6,028 bases of DNA, taken from positions 1 to 6,028 of the forward strand of contig CAMHER010000122.1 of the NCBI GenBank assembly GCA_946184215.1, in the 5' to 3' direction. Of the stretch, positions 1 to 5,986 are shown piece by piece. The position numbers were made by a program, and so were the translations under genes. The stretch is from an uncultured Clostridia bacterium (lineage in GTDB: Bacteria; Bacillota; Clostridia; Oscillospirales; Oscillospiraceae). The notes beneath the pieces are model-generated. The model saw only the letters and a program-made list of their open reading frames with translations, was not told the DNA's origin and ran no database searches. The first letter of the stretch is position 1. Every line of letters starts with the position of its first letter.

Positions 1-1237
1 CCTCGGCCAGGTTCGGGTTTTCGCACTCCCGGTTATAATAGCCGTCGCGGTACAGGCCGATGACGACGTCGGCGTCCTGTTCGATGGCGCCGGATTCACG
101 CAGATCCGAGAGCATCGGGCGCTTGTCCTGGCGCGATTCGTTGGCACGGGAAAGCTGCGAGAGGCAGATGACCGGGACGTCAAGCTGCTTGGCCATGATC
201 TTGAGCATGCGGCTGATGTCGCTGACTGCCTGGGTGCGGCTCTCGTTCGACCAGCTGTGGCCGCTGCCGGCCGACTGCATCAGCTGGAGATAGTCGATGA
301 CCACCAGGTCCAGATCCTTGACCATGCGGCACTGGGCGTTCATATCCGAGACCGTAAGGGTGGGGTTGTCGTCGATGAGGATCGGCGACTCGCTGAGGGT
401 GTTGGCAGCGGCGGCCACATCGCGCCACTGCTGCTCGGAGAGCTGGCCCGTCAGCAGGTTCTGGGACGGAACCAGCGAGGCGCGGGACAGCAGGCGGCTG
501 ACCAGCTGCTCGCGCGACATTTCCAGCGAGAAGACGGCGACCTTCTTATGCTGGGTCATGGCAACGTTCAGCGCCATGTTCAGCGCAATGCTTGTCTTGC
601 CCATGCCGGGGCGCGCCGCGATCAGGATCAGTTCCGACTTGTTCAAGCCCAGGATCATGTTGTCCAGGTCCGGAAGTCCGGTGGACAGGCCGGGGATCTT
701 GCTGCCGGAGGAGGCCGCCTCGCTCATGGCGTCAAAGACGTTCTGCATGACATAGCGGATCTCCTTGAGGCCGCTGGTCCCGCGTCCCTCCCGCAGGGCG
801 TACATTTTGCTCTCCGCCGCCTCGAGAACGCTGTCGGCCTCGCCGCTGCCCTCGTAGACCATGGCGTTGATCTCATCGGCGACCGTGCCGATCGAGCGCA
901 GCAGCGCCCGGTCCCGCACGATGGCGGCGTATTCCATGGCATTGGCCGAGGTGGGCGTGACGCGCATGATTTCGGCAAGATACCCGGGCGTGTTGTCGTC
1001 GTGCACGCCGCGGACCTTCATCTGATCGAGCACCGTGACCGGGTCAACGGTCTGGCCGTAGGAGAACATGGCCACGATCGTTTCAAAAATATCCCGGTTG
1101 GCGCGGACATAGAACTCATCCGGCCGGAGCTTTTTGATAACCTCCGCGATGCAGCGGGGGTCAATCAGCATGGAGCCGATGACCGCCTGCTCCGCCTGGG
1201 AGGAATAGGGGATCTTCTTCCCCAGCAATTCATCCAT
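1..1237 (-). CDS. dnaB: Replicative DNA helicase DnaB (3' end beyond window)
   Basis: Hexameric ATP-dependent 5'-3' helicase that unwinds DNA at the replication fork and recruits primase (called DnaC in Bacillus subtilis). I translated 412 codons with no stop, so the gene leaves the window at base 1; compared with the usual 440-450 residues, only the C-terminal few dozen are missing. An N-terminal primase-interacting domain (about residues 1-105) and linker precede the RecA-like ATPase domain. Walker A is ARPGMGKT (residues 208-215, bases 593-616) and Walker B is LVVIDYLQLM (311-320). The family signatures SQLSRANESR (360-369) and SDLRESGAIEQDADVV (377-392) are intact. The ATG at 1237 is preceded by AAAGGA six bases away and lies 12 bp after the rplI stop, so the two are surely cotranscribed. 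Nothing in the visible part suggests an intein or inactivation. Confidence 0.97.
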   Translation of the reverse strand, partial: MDELLGKKIPYSSQAEQAVIGSMLIDPRCIAEVIKKLRPDEFYVRANRDIFETIVAMFSYGQTVDPVTVLDQMKVRGVHDDNTPGYLAEIMRVTPTSANAMEYAAIVRDRALLRSIGTVADEINAMVYEGSGEADSVLEAAESKMYALREGRGTSGLKEIRYVMQNVFDAMSEAASSGSKIPGLSTGLPDLDNMILGLNKSELILIAARPGMGKTSIALNMALNVAMTQHKKVAVFSLEMSREQLVSRLLSRASLVPSQNLLTGQLSEQQWRDVAAAANTLSESPILIDDNPTLTVSDMNAQCRMVKDLDLVVIDYLQLMQSAGSGHSWSNESRTQAVSDISRMLKIMAKQLDVPVICLSQLSRANESRQDKRPMLSDLRESGAIEQDADVVIGLYRDGYYNRECENPNLAE

Positions 1238-1249
1238 GGCGTTTCCTTT

Positions 1250-1696
1250 TTATTCCTCGACCACCAGCAGATTGATCGTGCCGTTGATCTCGTAGCCGAA
1301 TTTGGCTTTGACCGAATAGGCGCCGAAGGTCTTGATCGGCTCGCCCTGGACGATCTTGTTCTTTTCGATGTCGATGTCAAACTGTTCGCGCAGCGCCTTG
1401 CTGATTTCGGCGGAGGTAACGGCGCCGAAGAGTTTGCCTTTCTCCCCGGCCTTGGCGCGGACGATGACCTGGACGCCCTCGAGCTTTTTGGCGTTCTCGG
1501 CGGCCTGGGCCTTCTCCAGCTCGATCTGGCGGGCGCGGGCCTTCTCCCTCTGCTTGAGCGCGTTGATGTTGTCGGCCGTCGCCTCCGCCGCCAGCTTGCG
1601 CGGCAGGAGGTAGTTGCGGGCATAGCCGTCGGAGACTTCTTTGAGTTCTCCCTTCTTGCCCTGTCCTCTGACGTCGGTGTTGAAGATCACTTTCAT
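1250..1696 (-). CDS. rplI: 50S ribosomal protein L9
   Basis: Structural protein of the large ribosomal subunit that binds 23S rRNA and reaches toward neighbouring ribosomes; loss is known to affect frame maintenance. At 148 residues it has the standard length and layout. The N-terminal rRNA-binding domain carries the KGELKEVSDGYARNYLLP signature (residues 15-32), with the hallmark GYARNYLLP. A long charged, alanine-rich connecting helix (about 41-75, with KQREKARARQIELEKAQAAE) leads into the C-terminal domain, which has KLFGAVTSAEI (88-98) and ends in INLLVVEE. The start is preceded by AAGGAA nine bases upstream (1706-1711), placed just after the gdpP stop, so it is likely translated from the gdpP message. 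It sits between gdpP and dnaB, its usual neighbours in Firmicutes. Confidence 0.97.
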   Translation of the reverse strand: MKVIFNTDVRGQGKKGELKEVSDGYARNYLLPRKLAAEATADNINALKQREKARARQIELEKAQAAENAKKLEGVQVIVRAKAGEKGKLFGAVTSAEISKALREQFDIDIEKNKIVQGEPIKTFGAYSVKAKFGYEINGTINLLVVEE

Positions 1697-1714
1697 GATG
1701 TATTCTTCCTTTCC

Positions 1715-3721
1715 TTATTGGTCAAGATACTCGTCAATTGCCGTGCGCACGCGCGCAACGACTGTCTCCAGGTCGGTGTTGTCAAACTGTGCCGCGGCGG
1801 CGCTGCGGTTTCCGCCGCCGCCCAGCTTTTCCATCAGGATCTGCACGTTGATCTCCCCGATGGAGCGTGCGGAGGCGAAGATGCTGCCGTTGTCGCCCGG
1901 CGCGATCACGACCGACGCCTCCACGCCGGAGATATTCAACAGCTCGTCCGCAGCCTGTGCGGCCACGATACGGCTCTGCTGCTCCTCTGGCGCGGCGATG
2001 GCCACGTTGCGGTACAGCTCGGCGTTCTGCATGATGCGGTAGCGGGCGACGGTGTCCGCCATGTCGTTCTGCAGCAGCCTTTTGACATAGGTGGTGTCAG
2101 CACCGCAGCGGCGCAGATAAGCGGCCGCGTCAAAGGTGCGCTCGCCGGTGCGGATCGTAAAGCTCTTGGTGTCCAGCACGATGCCGGCAAGCAGCGCCTC
2201 GGCCTCGCATTTTAAAATATCGCCCGGCTCGGCGACCTCCTGCAGCACCTCGGTCAGCAGTTCGCAGGCCGAAGAGGCATAGGGCTCGATAAACGCGAGG
2301 GCGGCATTCTGGATATAGGTGGCGGCGACGCGGTGGTGGTCGATGACCGCAACGCGGTTGCAGGCCGCCAGCAGGTCCGGGTCCTCCACCCGCTCGGGGC
2401 GGTTGACGTCAACGACCACCAGCAGCGTCCGCCCGTCTGCGCGGAGCATCGCCTCGGTCCCGTTCATGAAGATGTCCTTATATTCCGGCTGCTGGCGCAG
2501 CTCGCTGATCAGGCTTTTTGAGGCGTTCTTTTCCAGGTCCGCCACAATATTGGCCCGCACGCCGAACTTGCGCGCCAGACAGCACACGCCCACCGCGGAG
2601 CCGATCGCGTCGAGGTCGGCAAAACGGTGGCCCATGACCAGGATGCGCGAGGAATCGCGTACAAGCTCGGCAAGCGTCGTGGCCATCACGCGGGATTTGA
2701 CCTTGGTGCGGCGCTCGATCTCCGTGCCGCGGCCGCCGTAGAAATCAAAGTTCAGGCGGTTTTTGATGACAGCCTGATCGCCGCCGCGGGAGAGAGCCAG
2801 CTCCGCCGCCACCTGGGCAAACTGCATCGTCTCCTGCAGGCTCTGTCCCTCTTCGCCGAGTCCCAGGGAGAGCGTGGCGTTTACCCCTGAGGGGCTGACG
2901 ATCTGATGGACTTCCTCGATGATGGCGAACTTTCCTTCCTTGAGTGATTCCAGATACCGGCGCTCAAACACGACGAGATAGCGGTCCCGGTCATAGCGGC
3001 GCAGGATCGCCTTCCTCTCCTCCGCCCATTGGGTCAGCTTGTCCTCAACGGCGTCGCGCAGATCGTTTTTGATGCGCTCGGGCTGGTTCTTGGTCAGCTC
3101 ATCGAGATTGTCGATCACAAAGATGCCCGCCACCGGACGGCTGTTGATGAACTCCGCTCGAATGCTGTCATATTCCGTGACGTCCACCCAGTAGGTGATG
3201 CCCATGAAAGCGCTGGCCTCGTCCGAGTTCTCCGAGCGGATGATGTTGCCGTGGAGCTGATACTTTTTCCCGTTGACTTCCAGCAGCGTGGGATACTGGG
3301 TTTTCCCCTCCAGCAGCCACTTGCCCGTAAAGCCAGGGACCGTGTCGGAAATGCTGGCGTCGAGCCGGGTGCCCGTTTTGCCGCACATATCGAAAAACAT
3401 CTCGTTGCCCCAGACAATGCGGCTGTCCGCCAGATGGAACACCGCAATGGGCAGCGGGAAGTTCATCAGCGTGTTGTTTTTCGCGTTCTCCGTGTCGTAG
3501 GTGACCGATTCAATATAGGCGGCCAGCTGCTTTTCGCGCCGGCGGCGCATGAAGACGGTGTAGATGATCAGAAGCAGAATGACCCCGCCTTCGGCCATGG
3601 CGAGGGTGTACATATCGAGGTTGTAGACCTTGAAGAACAGGGTCGCCGCAGCGAAGGCCACGAGAAAGATCATATACAGTCTCGAGCCGGGCTCGGCAAG
3701 GCGTTTGAGGTTGTTGTTCAT
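1715..3721 (-). CDS. gdpP: Cyclic-di-AMP phosphodiesterase GdpP (DHH/DHHA1 family)
   Basis: Membrane-anchored enzyme that hydrolyses c-di-AMP to pApA, lowering a messenger that controls potassium and osmotic balance and cell-wall stress. At 668 residues it matches the family (about 660). Two transmembrane helices (about 15-33 and 43-58) are followed by the basic stretch RRRREK, then a degenerate PAS domain (about 80-185, with FPLPIAVFHLAD) and a degenerate GGDEF domain (about 195-325, carrying RYDRDRYLVVFE and SRGGDQAVIK). The DHH catalytic domain shows HRFADLD (H365, D369, D371), D438, the DHH triad 461-463 and LDTKS (D517), so all the metal ligands I can identify are present. The DHHA1 domain has GGGGN (634-638) where the family usually has GGGGH; see findings. 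The ATG at 3721 has GGAGG seven bases upstream. It is first in the operon with rplI and dnaB. I infer activity from the conserved ligands, but the GGGN change leaves some doubt. Confidence 0.94.
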   Translation of the reverse strand: MNNNLKRLAEPGSRLYMIFLVAFAAATLFFKVYNLDMYTLAMAEGGVILLLIIYTVFMRRRREKQLAAYIESVTYDTENAKNNTLMNFPLPIAVFHLADSRIVWGNEMFFDMCGKTGTRLDASISDTVPGFTGKWLLEGKTQYPTLLEVNGKKYQLHGNIIRSENSDEASAFMGITYWVDVTEYDSIRAEFINSRPVAGIFVIDNLDELTKNQPERIKNDLRDAVEDKLTQWAEERKAILRRYDRDRYLVVFERRYLESLKEGKFAIIEEVHQIVSPSGVNATLSLGLGEEGQSLQETMQFAQVAAELALSRGGDQAVIKNRLNFDFYGGRGTEIERRTKVKSRVMATTLAELVRDSSRILVMGHRFADLDAIGSAVGVCCLARKFGVRANIVADLEKNASKSLISELRQQPEYKDIFMNGTEAMLRADGRTLLVVVDVNRPERVEDPDLLAACNRVAVIDHHRVAATYIQNAALAFIEPYASSACELLTEVLQEVAEPGDILKCEAEALLAGIVLDTKSFTIRTGERTFDAAAYLRRCGADTTYVKRLLQNDMADTVARYRIMQNAELYRNVAIAAPEEQQSRIVAAQAADELLNISGVEASVVIAPGDNGSIFASARSIGEINVQILMEKLGGGGNRSAAAAQFDNTDLETVVARVRTAIDEYLDQ

Positions 3722-3761
3722 CGTTGTTCCTCCCCCTTTTTCCGTCTCAAAGCGGGGTGAA

Positions 3762-3775
3762 AGCTGCGCGCAGCT
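3762..3775. repeat. 14-bp perfect palindrome in gdpP leader
   Basis: AGCTGCGCGCAGCT is a perfect palindrome between the gdpP promoter and its ribosome binding site, about 40 bp upstream of the gdpP start codon. It lies inside the predicted 5' leader, so it could act as a DNA operator or form a small RNA hairpin. A palindrome of this length in GC-rich DNA can also arise by chance, and no function is shown. Confidence 0.5.
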
Positions 3776-3779
3776 GTTA

Positions 3780-3809
3780 TTGATATAGTAAGCGATAGTA
3801 TATTATAAC
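3780..3809 (+). promoter_or_regulatory. Predicted sigma-A promoter of the nucleotidyltransferase gene
   Basis: Reading rightwards, TTGATA (3780-3785, five of six consensus bases) is separated by 18 bp from TATAAC (3804-3809, five of six). Transcription would start near 3816, giving a leader of roughly 105 nt before the ATG at 3921. The -10 overlaps the -10 of the gdpP promoter on the other strand. No comparably good promoter is visible between 3816 and 3920. The leader would contain the inverted repeat at 3816-3848. Confidence 0.55.
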
Positions 3810-3830
3810 AAAAGCCCCTCCACTTTACAA
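3802..3830 (-). promoter_or_regulatory. Predicted sigma-A promoter of the gdpP-rplI-dnaB operon
   Basis: On the minus strand, TTGTAA (3830-3825, four of six consensus bases) is followed after exactly 17 bp by a perfect TATAAT (3807-3802). Transcription would begin near 3795, giving a leader of about 74 nt to the gdpP ATG. The position, spacing and AT-rich surroundings in otherwise GC-rich DNA make this a convincing operon promoter. No other strong promoter is seen upstream of rplI or dnaB, whose gaps are only 18 and 12 bp. Confidence 0.75.
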
Positions 3831-3848
3831 GTAAGCAAAGACGGAGGG
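3816..3848. repeat. Imperfect inverted repeat around the gdpP -35
   Basis: The left arm is CCCTCC then CTTT (3816-3821 and 3823-3826); the right arm is AAAG then GGAGGG (3837-3840 and 3843-3848). This gives a 6+4 bp stem with a small internal bulge and a 10-base loop. The gdpP -35 hexamer (3825-3830) falls in the inner arm and loop. In RNA from the rightward promoter the element would form a hairpin at the extreme 5' end. A T-rich run (3860-3864) follows about 12 bases later, too far for a standard terminator. Confidence 0.4.
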
Positions 3849-3920
3849 CGGAGAAAATATTTTTACCCGCCGCGGTCCATACTAAATCCGTCATGAAAAA
3901 AAGAAAGAAGAGGTGCCGAT

Positions 3921-4946
3921 ATGAAGGCAGTCATTCTGGCGGGCGGCGAGGGCACGCGGCTGAAATGTATCACGCACGACACGCCCAAGCCCCTTGTGCC
4001 GCTGCTGGGGCGAAGCATGATGGAGCATATTCTGCGGCTGCTGCGGCGCTGCGGCTTTACGGAGGTCTGCGCCGCGCTGCGCTACCGCGCGGAGGATTTT
4101 ATGAAGGCCTTTTCCGACGGCTCAGGCCTGGGGCTCCATTTGTGCTATCGCGTGGAAAACGAGCCCCTGGGCACGGCGGGGGCCGTGAAAAACTGCGCTG
4201 ATTTTTACGGAGAGGAGGACTTCCTTCTGATCTCCGGCGACGCGGCCTGCGACTTTGACCTTGCCGCGCTTTTTGCCGAGCATCGCAGGCGCGGCGCGGC
4301 TGTGACCATTGCGCTCAAGCGCGACAGCTCTCCTCTGCGCTTCGGGCTGGCCGTGACCGACGGGGCGGGTCAGATCCGCGGCTTTGTGGAAAAGCCGGAC
4401 TGGGAGGGCGTTGTGAGCGATCTGGTCAACACGGGGATCTACGTGCTCTCCCCCCGGGCGATGGCGCGCGTTCCCCAGGGCGTTCCCTTTGATTTTGCGC
4501 GGGATCTTTTTCCGCTGCTGCTGCGAGAGGGTGAAAAGCTTGCGGGCGTGGAGTGCGAGGGCTACTGGTGCGACGTGGGTACCCCGGCGAGCTATTACCG
4601 CTGCTGCGCCGACGCGCTGGAGGGCAGGCTGCATCTCGATCTGCCGCCCCAGTTCGCTCCGCCGTCCGGGCCGGTGAGCGCGCTGCGGCACGAGCGAGCC
4701 GCGGCCGTGCGGGATTTTCCCTGCCGCGACCGGGCGGCGACAATGGCGGCGCTCTCGACGCTGATGCTGGAGATGGGCGCCGACTATTCCGACGGCATCC
4801 GCTTCCCGCTCCCCCAGGGGCGCGTGCACATTTTCCCCTGCCGCGAGAAGAGCGCCGTGGCCGTGGCCGTGGACGCACCGGACGCGGAGTTTGCCGCCGC
4901 GCTCGCGCTGGACGCCGGGGAGATCATCCGAGCGCTCGGATTGTGA
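3921..4946 (+). CDS. Sugar-1-phosphate nucleotidyltransferase with phosphomutase-like C-terminal tail
   Basis: Probably joins a sugar-1-phosphate (mannose- or glucose-1-phosphate) to an NTP to make a nucleotide sugar for cell-surface polysaccharide; the substrate cannot be read from sequence. Residues 1-235 form an NTP_transferase Rossmann-like domain: LAGGEGTRL (6-14) and PKPL (22-25) bind the nucleotide, EPLGTAGAVK (81-90) is the sugar-nucleotide loop, SGD (105-107) and CDVG (217-220) supply likely metal-binding aspartates, and EKP (157-159) and NTGIYVL (170-176) are further signatures. A proline-rich linker (about 240-255) leads to residues 262-341, which resemble the final domain of phosphoglucomutases/phosphomannomutases (DGIRFPLPQGRVHIFP at 291-306). 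The beta-helix and catalytic mutase domains found between these parts in the roughly 800-residue bifunctional relatives are absent. The start has AGAGG eight bases upstream; an in-frame stop at 3894 precludes a longer N-terminus. Confidence 0.88.
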   Translation: MKAVILAGGEGTRLKCITHDTPKPLVPLLGRSMMEHILRLLRRCGFTEVCAALRYRAEDFMKAFSDGSGLGLHLCYRVENEPLGTAGAVKNCADFYGEEDFLLISGDAACDFDLAALFAEHRRRGAAVTIALKRDSSPLRFGLAVTDGAGQIRGFVEKPDWEGVVSDLVNTGIYVLSPRAMARVPQGVPFDFARDLFPLLLREGEKLAGVECEGYWCDVGTPASYYRCCADALEGRLHLDLPPQFAPPSGPVSALRHERAAAVRDFPCRDRAATMAALSTLMLEMGADYSDGIRFPLPQGRVHIFPCREKSAVAVAVDAPDAEFAAALALDAGEIIRALGL

Positions 4947-4953
4947 AAGACGA

Positions 4954-4983
4954 TTTACAACTTCCCCCTCTTTGCGGTATAAT
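4954..4983 (+). promoter_or_regulatory. Predicted sigma-A promoter of the LUD-cupin unit
   Basis: TTTACA (4954-4959, five of six consensus bases) and a perfect TATAAT (4978-4983) are 18 bp apart. The predicted start is near 4990, giving a leader of about 48 nt. The promoter begins 8 bp after the nucleotidyltransferase stop codon, so the downstream pair can be expressed independently of it. The -10 fills most of the loop of the inverted repeat at 4965-4998, which suggests control by a protein binding there. Confidence 0.7.
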
Positions 4984-4998
4984 GGCCGCAAAGAGGGG
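4965..4998. repeat. 13-bp perfect inverted repeat centred on the -10
   Basis: CCCCTCTTTGCGG (4965-4977) and its exact reverse complement CCGCAAAGAGGGG (4986-4998) flank an 8-base centre, TATAATGG, which contains the -10 hexamer. As DNA this is an obvious candidate operator, since a dimer bound here would block RNA polymerase. As RNA read through from the upstream gene it would make a strong hairpin. The bases after it (TCATTGTTC) are not a real U-tract, so a normal intrinsic terminator is unlikely but not excluded. Confidence 0.8.
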
Positions 4999-5037
4999 TC
5001 ATTGTTCACGGTTCATTAAAGCAGGAGGGAACGCATC

Positions 5038-5631
5038 ATGAATGTAGAAAAAACCATACGCAATCTGGAGCTTCGCGGATACAGCGTCAAGCGCTTTGCC
5101 ACCGGCGAAGAGGCTGCGGCTTATCTCGACGCGCAGATCGACGGCACCACCGTGGGGATCGGCGGCTGCATGACCGCAAAAGAGCTGGGACTTTACGAAA
5201 AGCTTTCGGTACATAACGAGGTGTTCTGGCACTGGATCGCCCCGGGGCCGGAGACGATCGCGAAGGCCAACGCCGCCGCGGTGTACATCTCCAGCGCCAA
5301 CGCCATGACCGAGGGCGGCGAGATCCTGAACATCGACGGCAACGGCAACCGCCTCGCCGGGCAGGTGTACGGGAAAAAACGCCTTTTCATCGTGGCTGGC
5401 ACGAACAAGATCTGCCCGGACTTCGAAAGCGCGCTTTCGCGCGCGCGCAACGTGGCCGCGACCCGCAACGCCCTGCGCTTTGAGGCGAAGAAAACGCCCT
5501 GCAAGCTTGACGGAAAATGCCACGACTGCCGCAGCGCGGACCGGATCTGCAACGCGCTGCTCGTTCTTTGGGCGCCGATGGGCGGCATGACGAGCGAGAT
5601 CATTTTAATCGACGAGGAGCTGGGGTACTGA
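5038..5631 (+). CDS. LUD-domain protein (LutC/YkgG-like) with C-terminal four-cysteine motif
   Basis: Member of the LUD (formerly DUF162) family, whose best-known relatives LutB and LutC take part in lactate oxidation. This protein is a stand-alone LUD domain of 197 residues and its own function is unknown. The fold signatures are VGIGGCMTAKELGLYEKL (39-56), a segment containing ISSANAMTEGGEILNIDG (84-101), and IVAGTNKICPD (118-128). The C-terminus carries C155, C161, C164 and C171 (C-x5-C-x2-C-x6-C), which could bind an Fe-S cluster or zinc. No lutA or lutB partner is visible here, so a role in lactate use is not supported by context. A strong AGGAGG (5023-5028) lies nine bases before the ATG. 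The cupin gene follows after one base, so the two are cotranscribed and probably translationally coupled. Confidence 0.85.
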   Translation: MNVEKTIRNLELRGYSVKRFATGEEAAAYLDAQIDGTTVGIGGCMTAKELGLYEKLSVHNEVFWHWIAPGPETIAKANAAAVYISSANAMTEGGEILNIDGNGNRLAGQVYGKKRLFIVAGTNKICPDFESALSRARNVAATRNALRFEAKKTPCKLDGKCHDCRSADRICNALLVLWAPMGGMTSEIILIDEELGY

Positions 5632-5632
5632 T

Positions 5633-5986
5633 ATGAGTATTGTCAGAAGAAACGGGGAGGAAAAGGTCCTCCGTAAAAAGATGTTCGGCGGCGAGGGAGA
5701 GGCCGAAATGCACGTGATCCTCGACGGCGAGGCGGAAATGTACGGCAAGGGGCGGGTGTTCAACCGCGTCGTGCTCGCTCCCGGGGCCGAGGTGGCCTGG
5801 CATGTCCACCACGGCGACGGTGAGTGCTACTATGTTCTCAAGGGCGAGGGCACCTACAGCGACAACGGCACGCTTATCACGATGCACCCCGGCGACATGA
5901 GCTTTGTGGGCGACGGCGAGGGACATTCGATGAAAAACAACGGAAGCGAAGATCTGGAAATGATCGCGCTGATTTTGTACGTGTAA
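5633..5986 (+). CDS. Small single-domain cupin protein
   Basis: A 117-residue one-domain cupin, the usual size for Cupin_2 proteins. These form beta-barrels that hold a metal and act as enzymes, sugar isomerases or small-molecule sensors; the specific function cannot be assigned. Cupin motif 1 is complete: G51, five residues, H57-V-H59, four residues, E64, six residues, G71. Motif 2 has PGD (86-88) and H98 followed by asparagines 102-103. Thus all expected metal ligands (H57, H59, E64, H98) are present and metal binding is likely. No signal peptide or DNA-binding domain is present, so it is cytosolic. The ATG follows the LUD stop codon by one base; the AGGAG at 5615-5619 is 13 bases away and GGGG at 5622-5625 is seven, so its translation may rely on ribosomes finishing the LUD gene. 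I see no terminator in the 42 bases after the stop. Confidence 0.85.
   Translation: MSIVRRNGEEKVLRKKMFGGEGEAEMHVILDGEAEMYGKGRVFNRVVLAPGAEVAWHVHHGDGECYYVLKGEGTYSDNGTLITMHPGDMSFVGDGEGHSMKNNGSEDLEMIALILYV

Noticed and set aside
257..2215. A 652-codon open frame on the plus strand antisense to dnaB, rplI and gdpP.
   Set aside because: It spans three well-identified genes on the other strand, has no Shine-Dalgarno support and a composition typical of a GC-rich antisense shadow (many Asp, Leu, Val, His with no recognisable domain).
3029..3760. A 243-codon plus-strand open frame antisense to the 5' part of gdpP.
   Set aside because: It is the mirror frame of a strongly conserved gene and runs across the gdpP start codon and leader; no family resemblance is visible.
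3893..4201. An open frame beginning MKKRKKRCRYEG just before the nucleotidyltransferase, considered as a leader peptide or alternative gene.
   Set aside because: There is no ribosome binding site before its ATG, and almost all of it overlaps the nucleotidyltransferase in another frame; the A-rich start is better explained as leader sequence around the real Shine-Dalgarno.
4122..5009. A 295-codon minus-strand open frame opposite the nucleotidyltransferase.
   Set aside because: It is antisense to a gene with clear catalytic motifs, is rich in Arg, His, Gly and Ala as expected for a shadow frame, and crosses the promoter and inverted repeat at 4954-4998.
4965..5010. The hairpin downstream of the nucleotidyltransferase as a plain rho-independent terminator.
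   Set aside because: The stem is strong, but TCATTGTTC follows it on the plus strand and there is no T-run on the other side either; the -10 in its centre makes an operator reading more likely.
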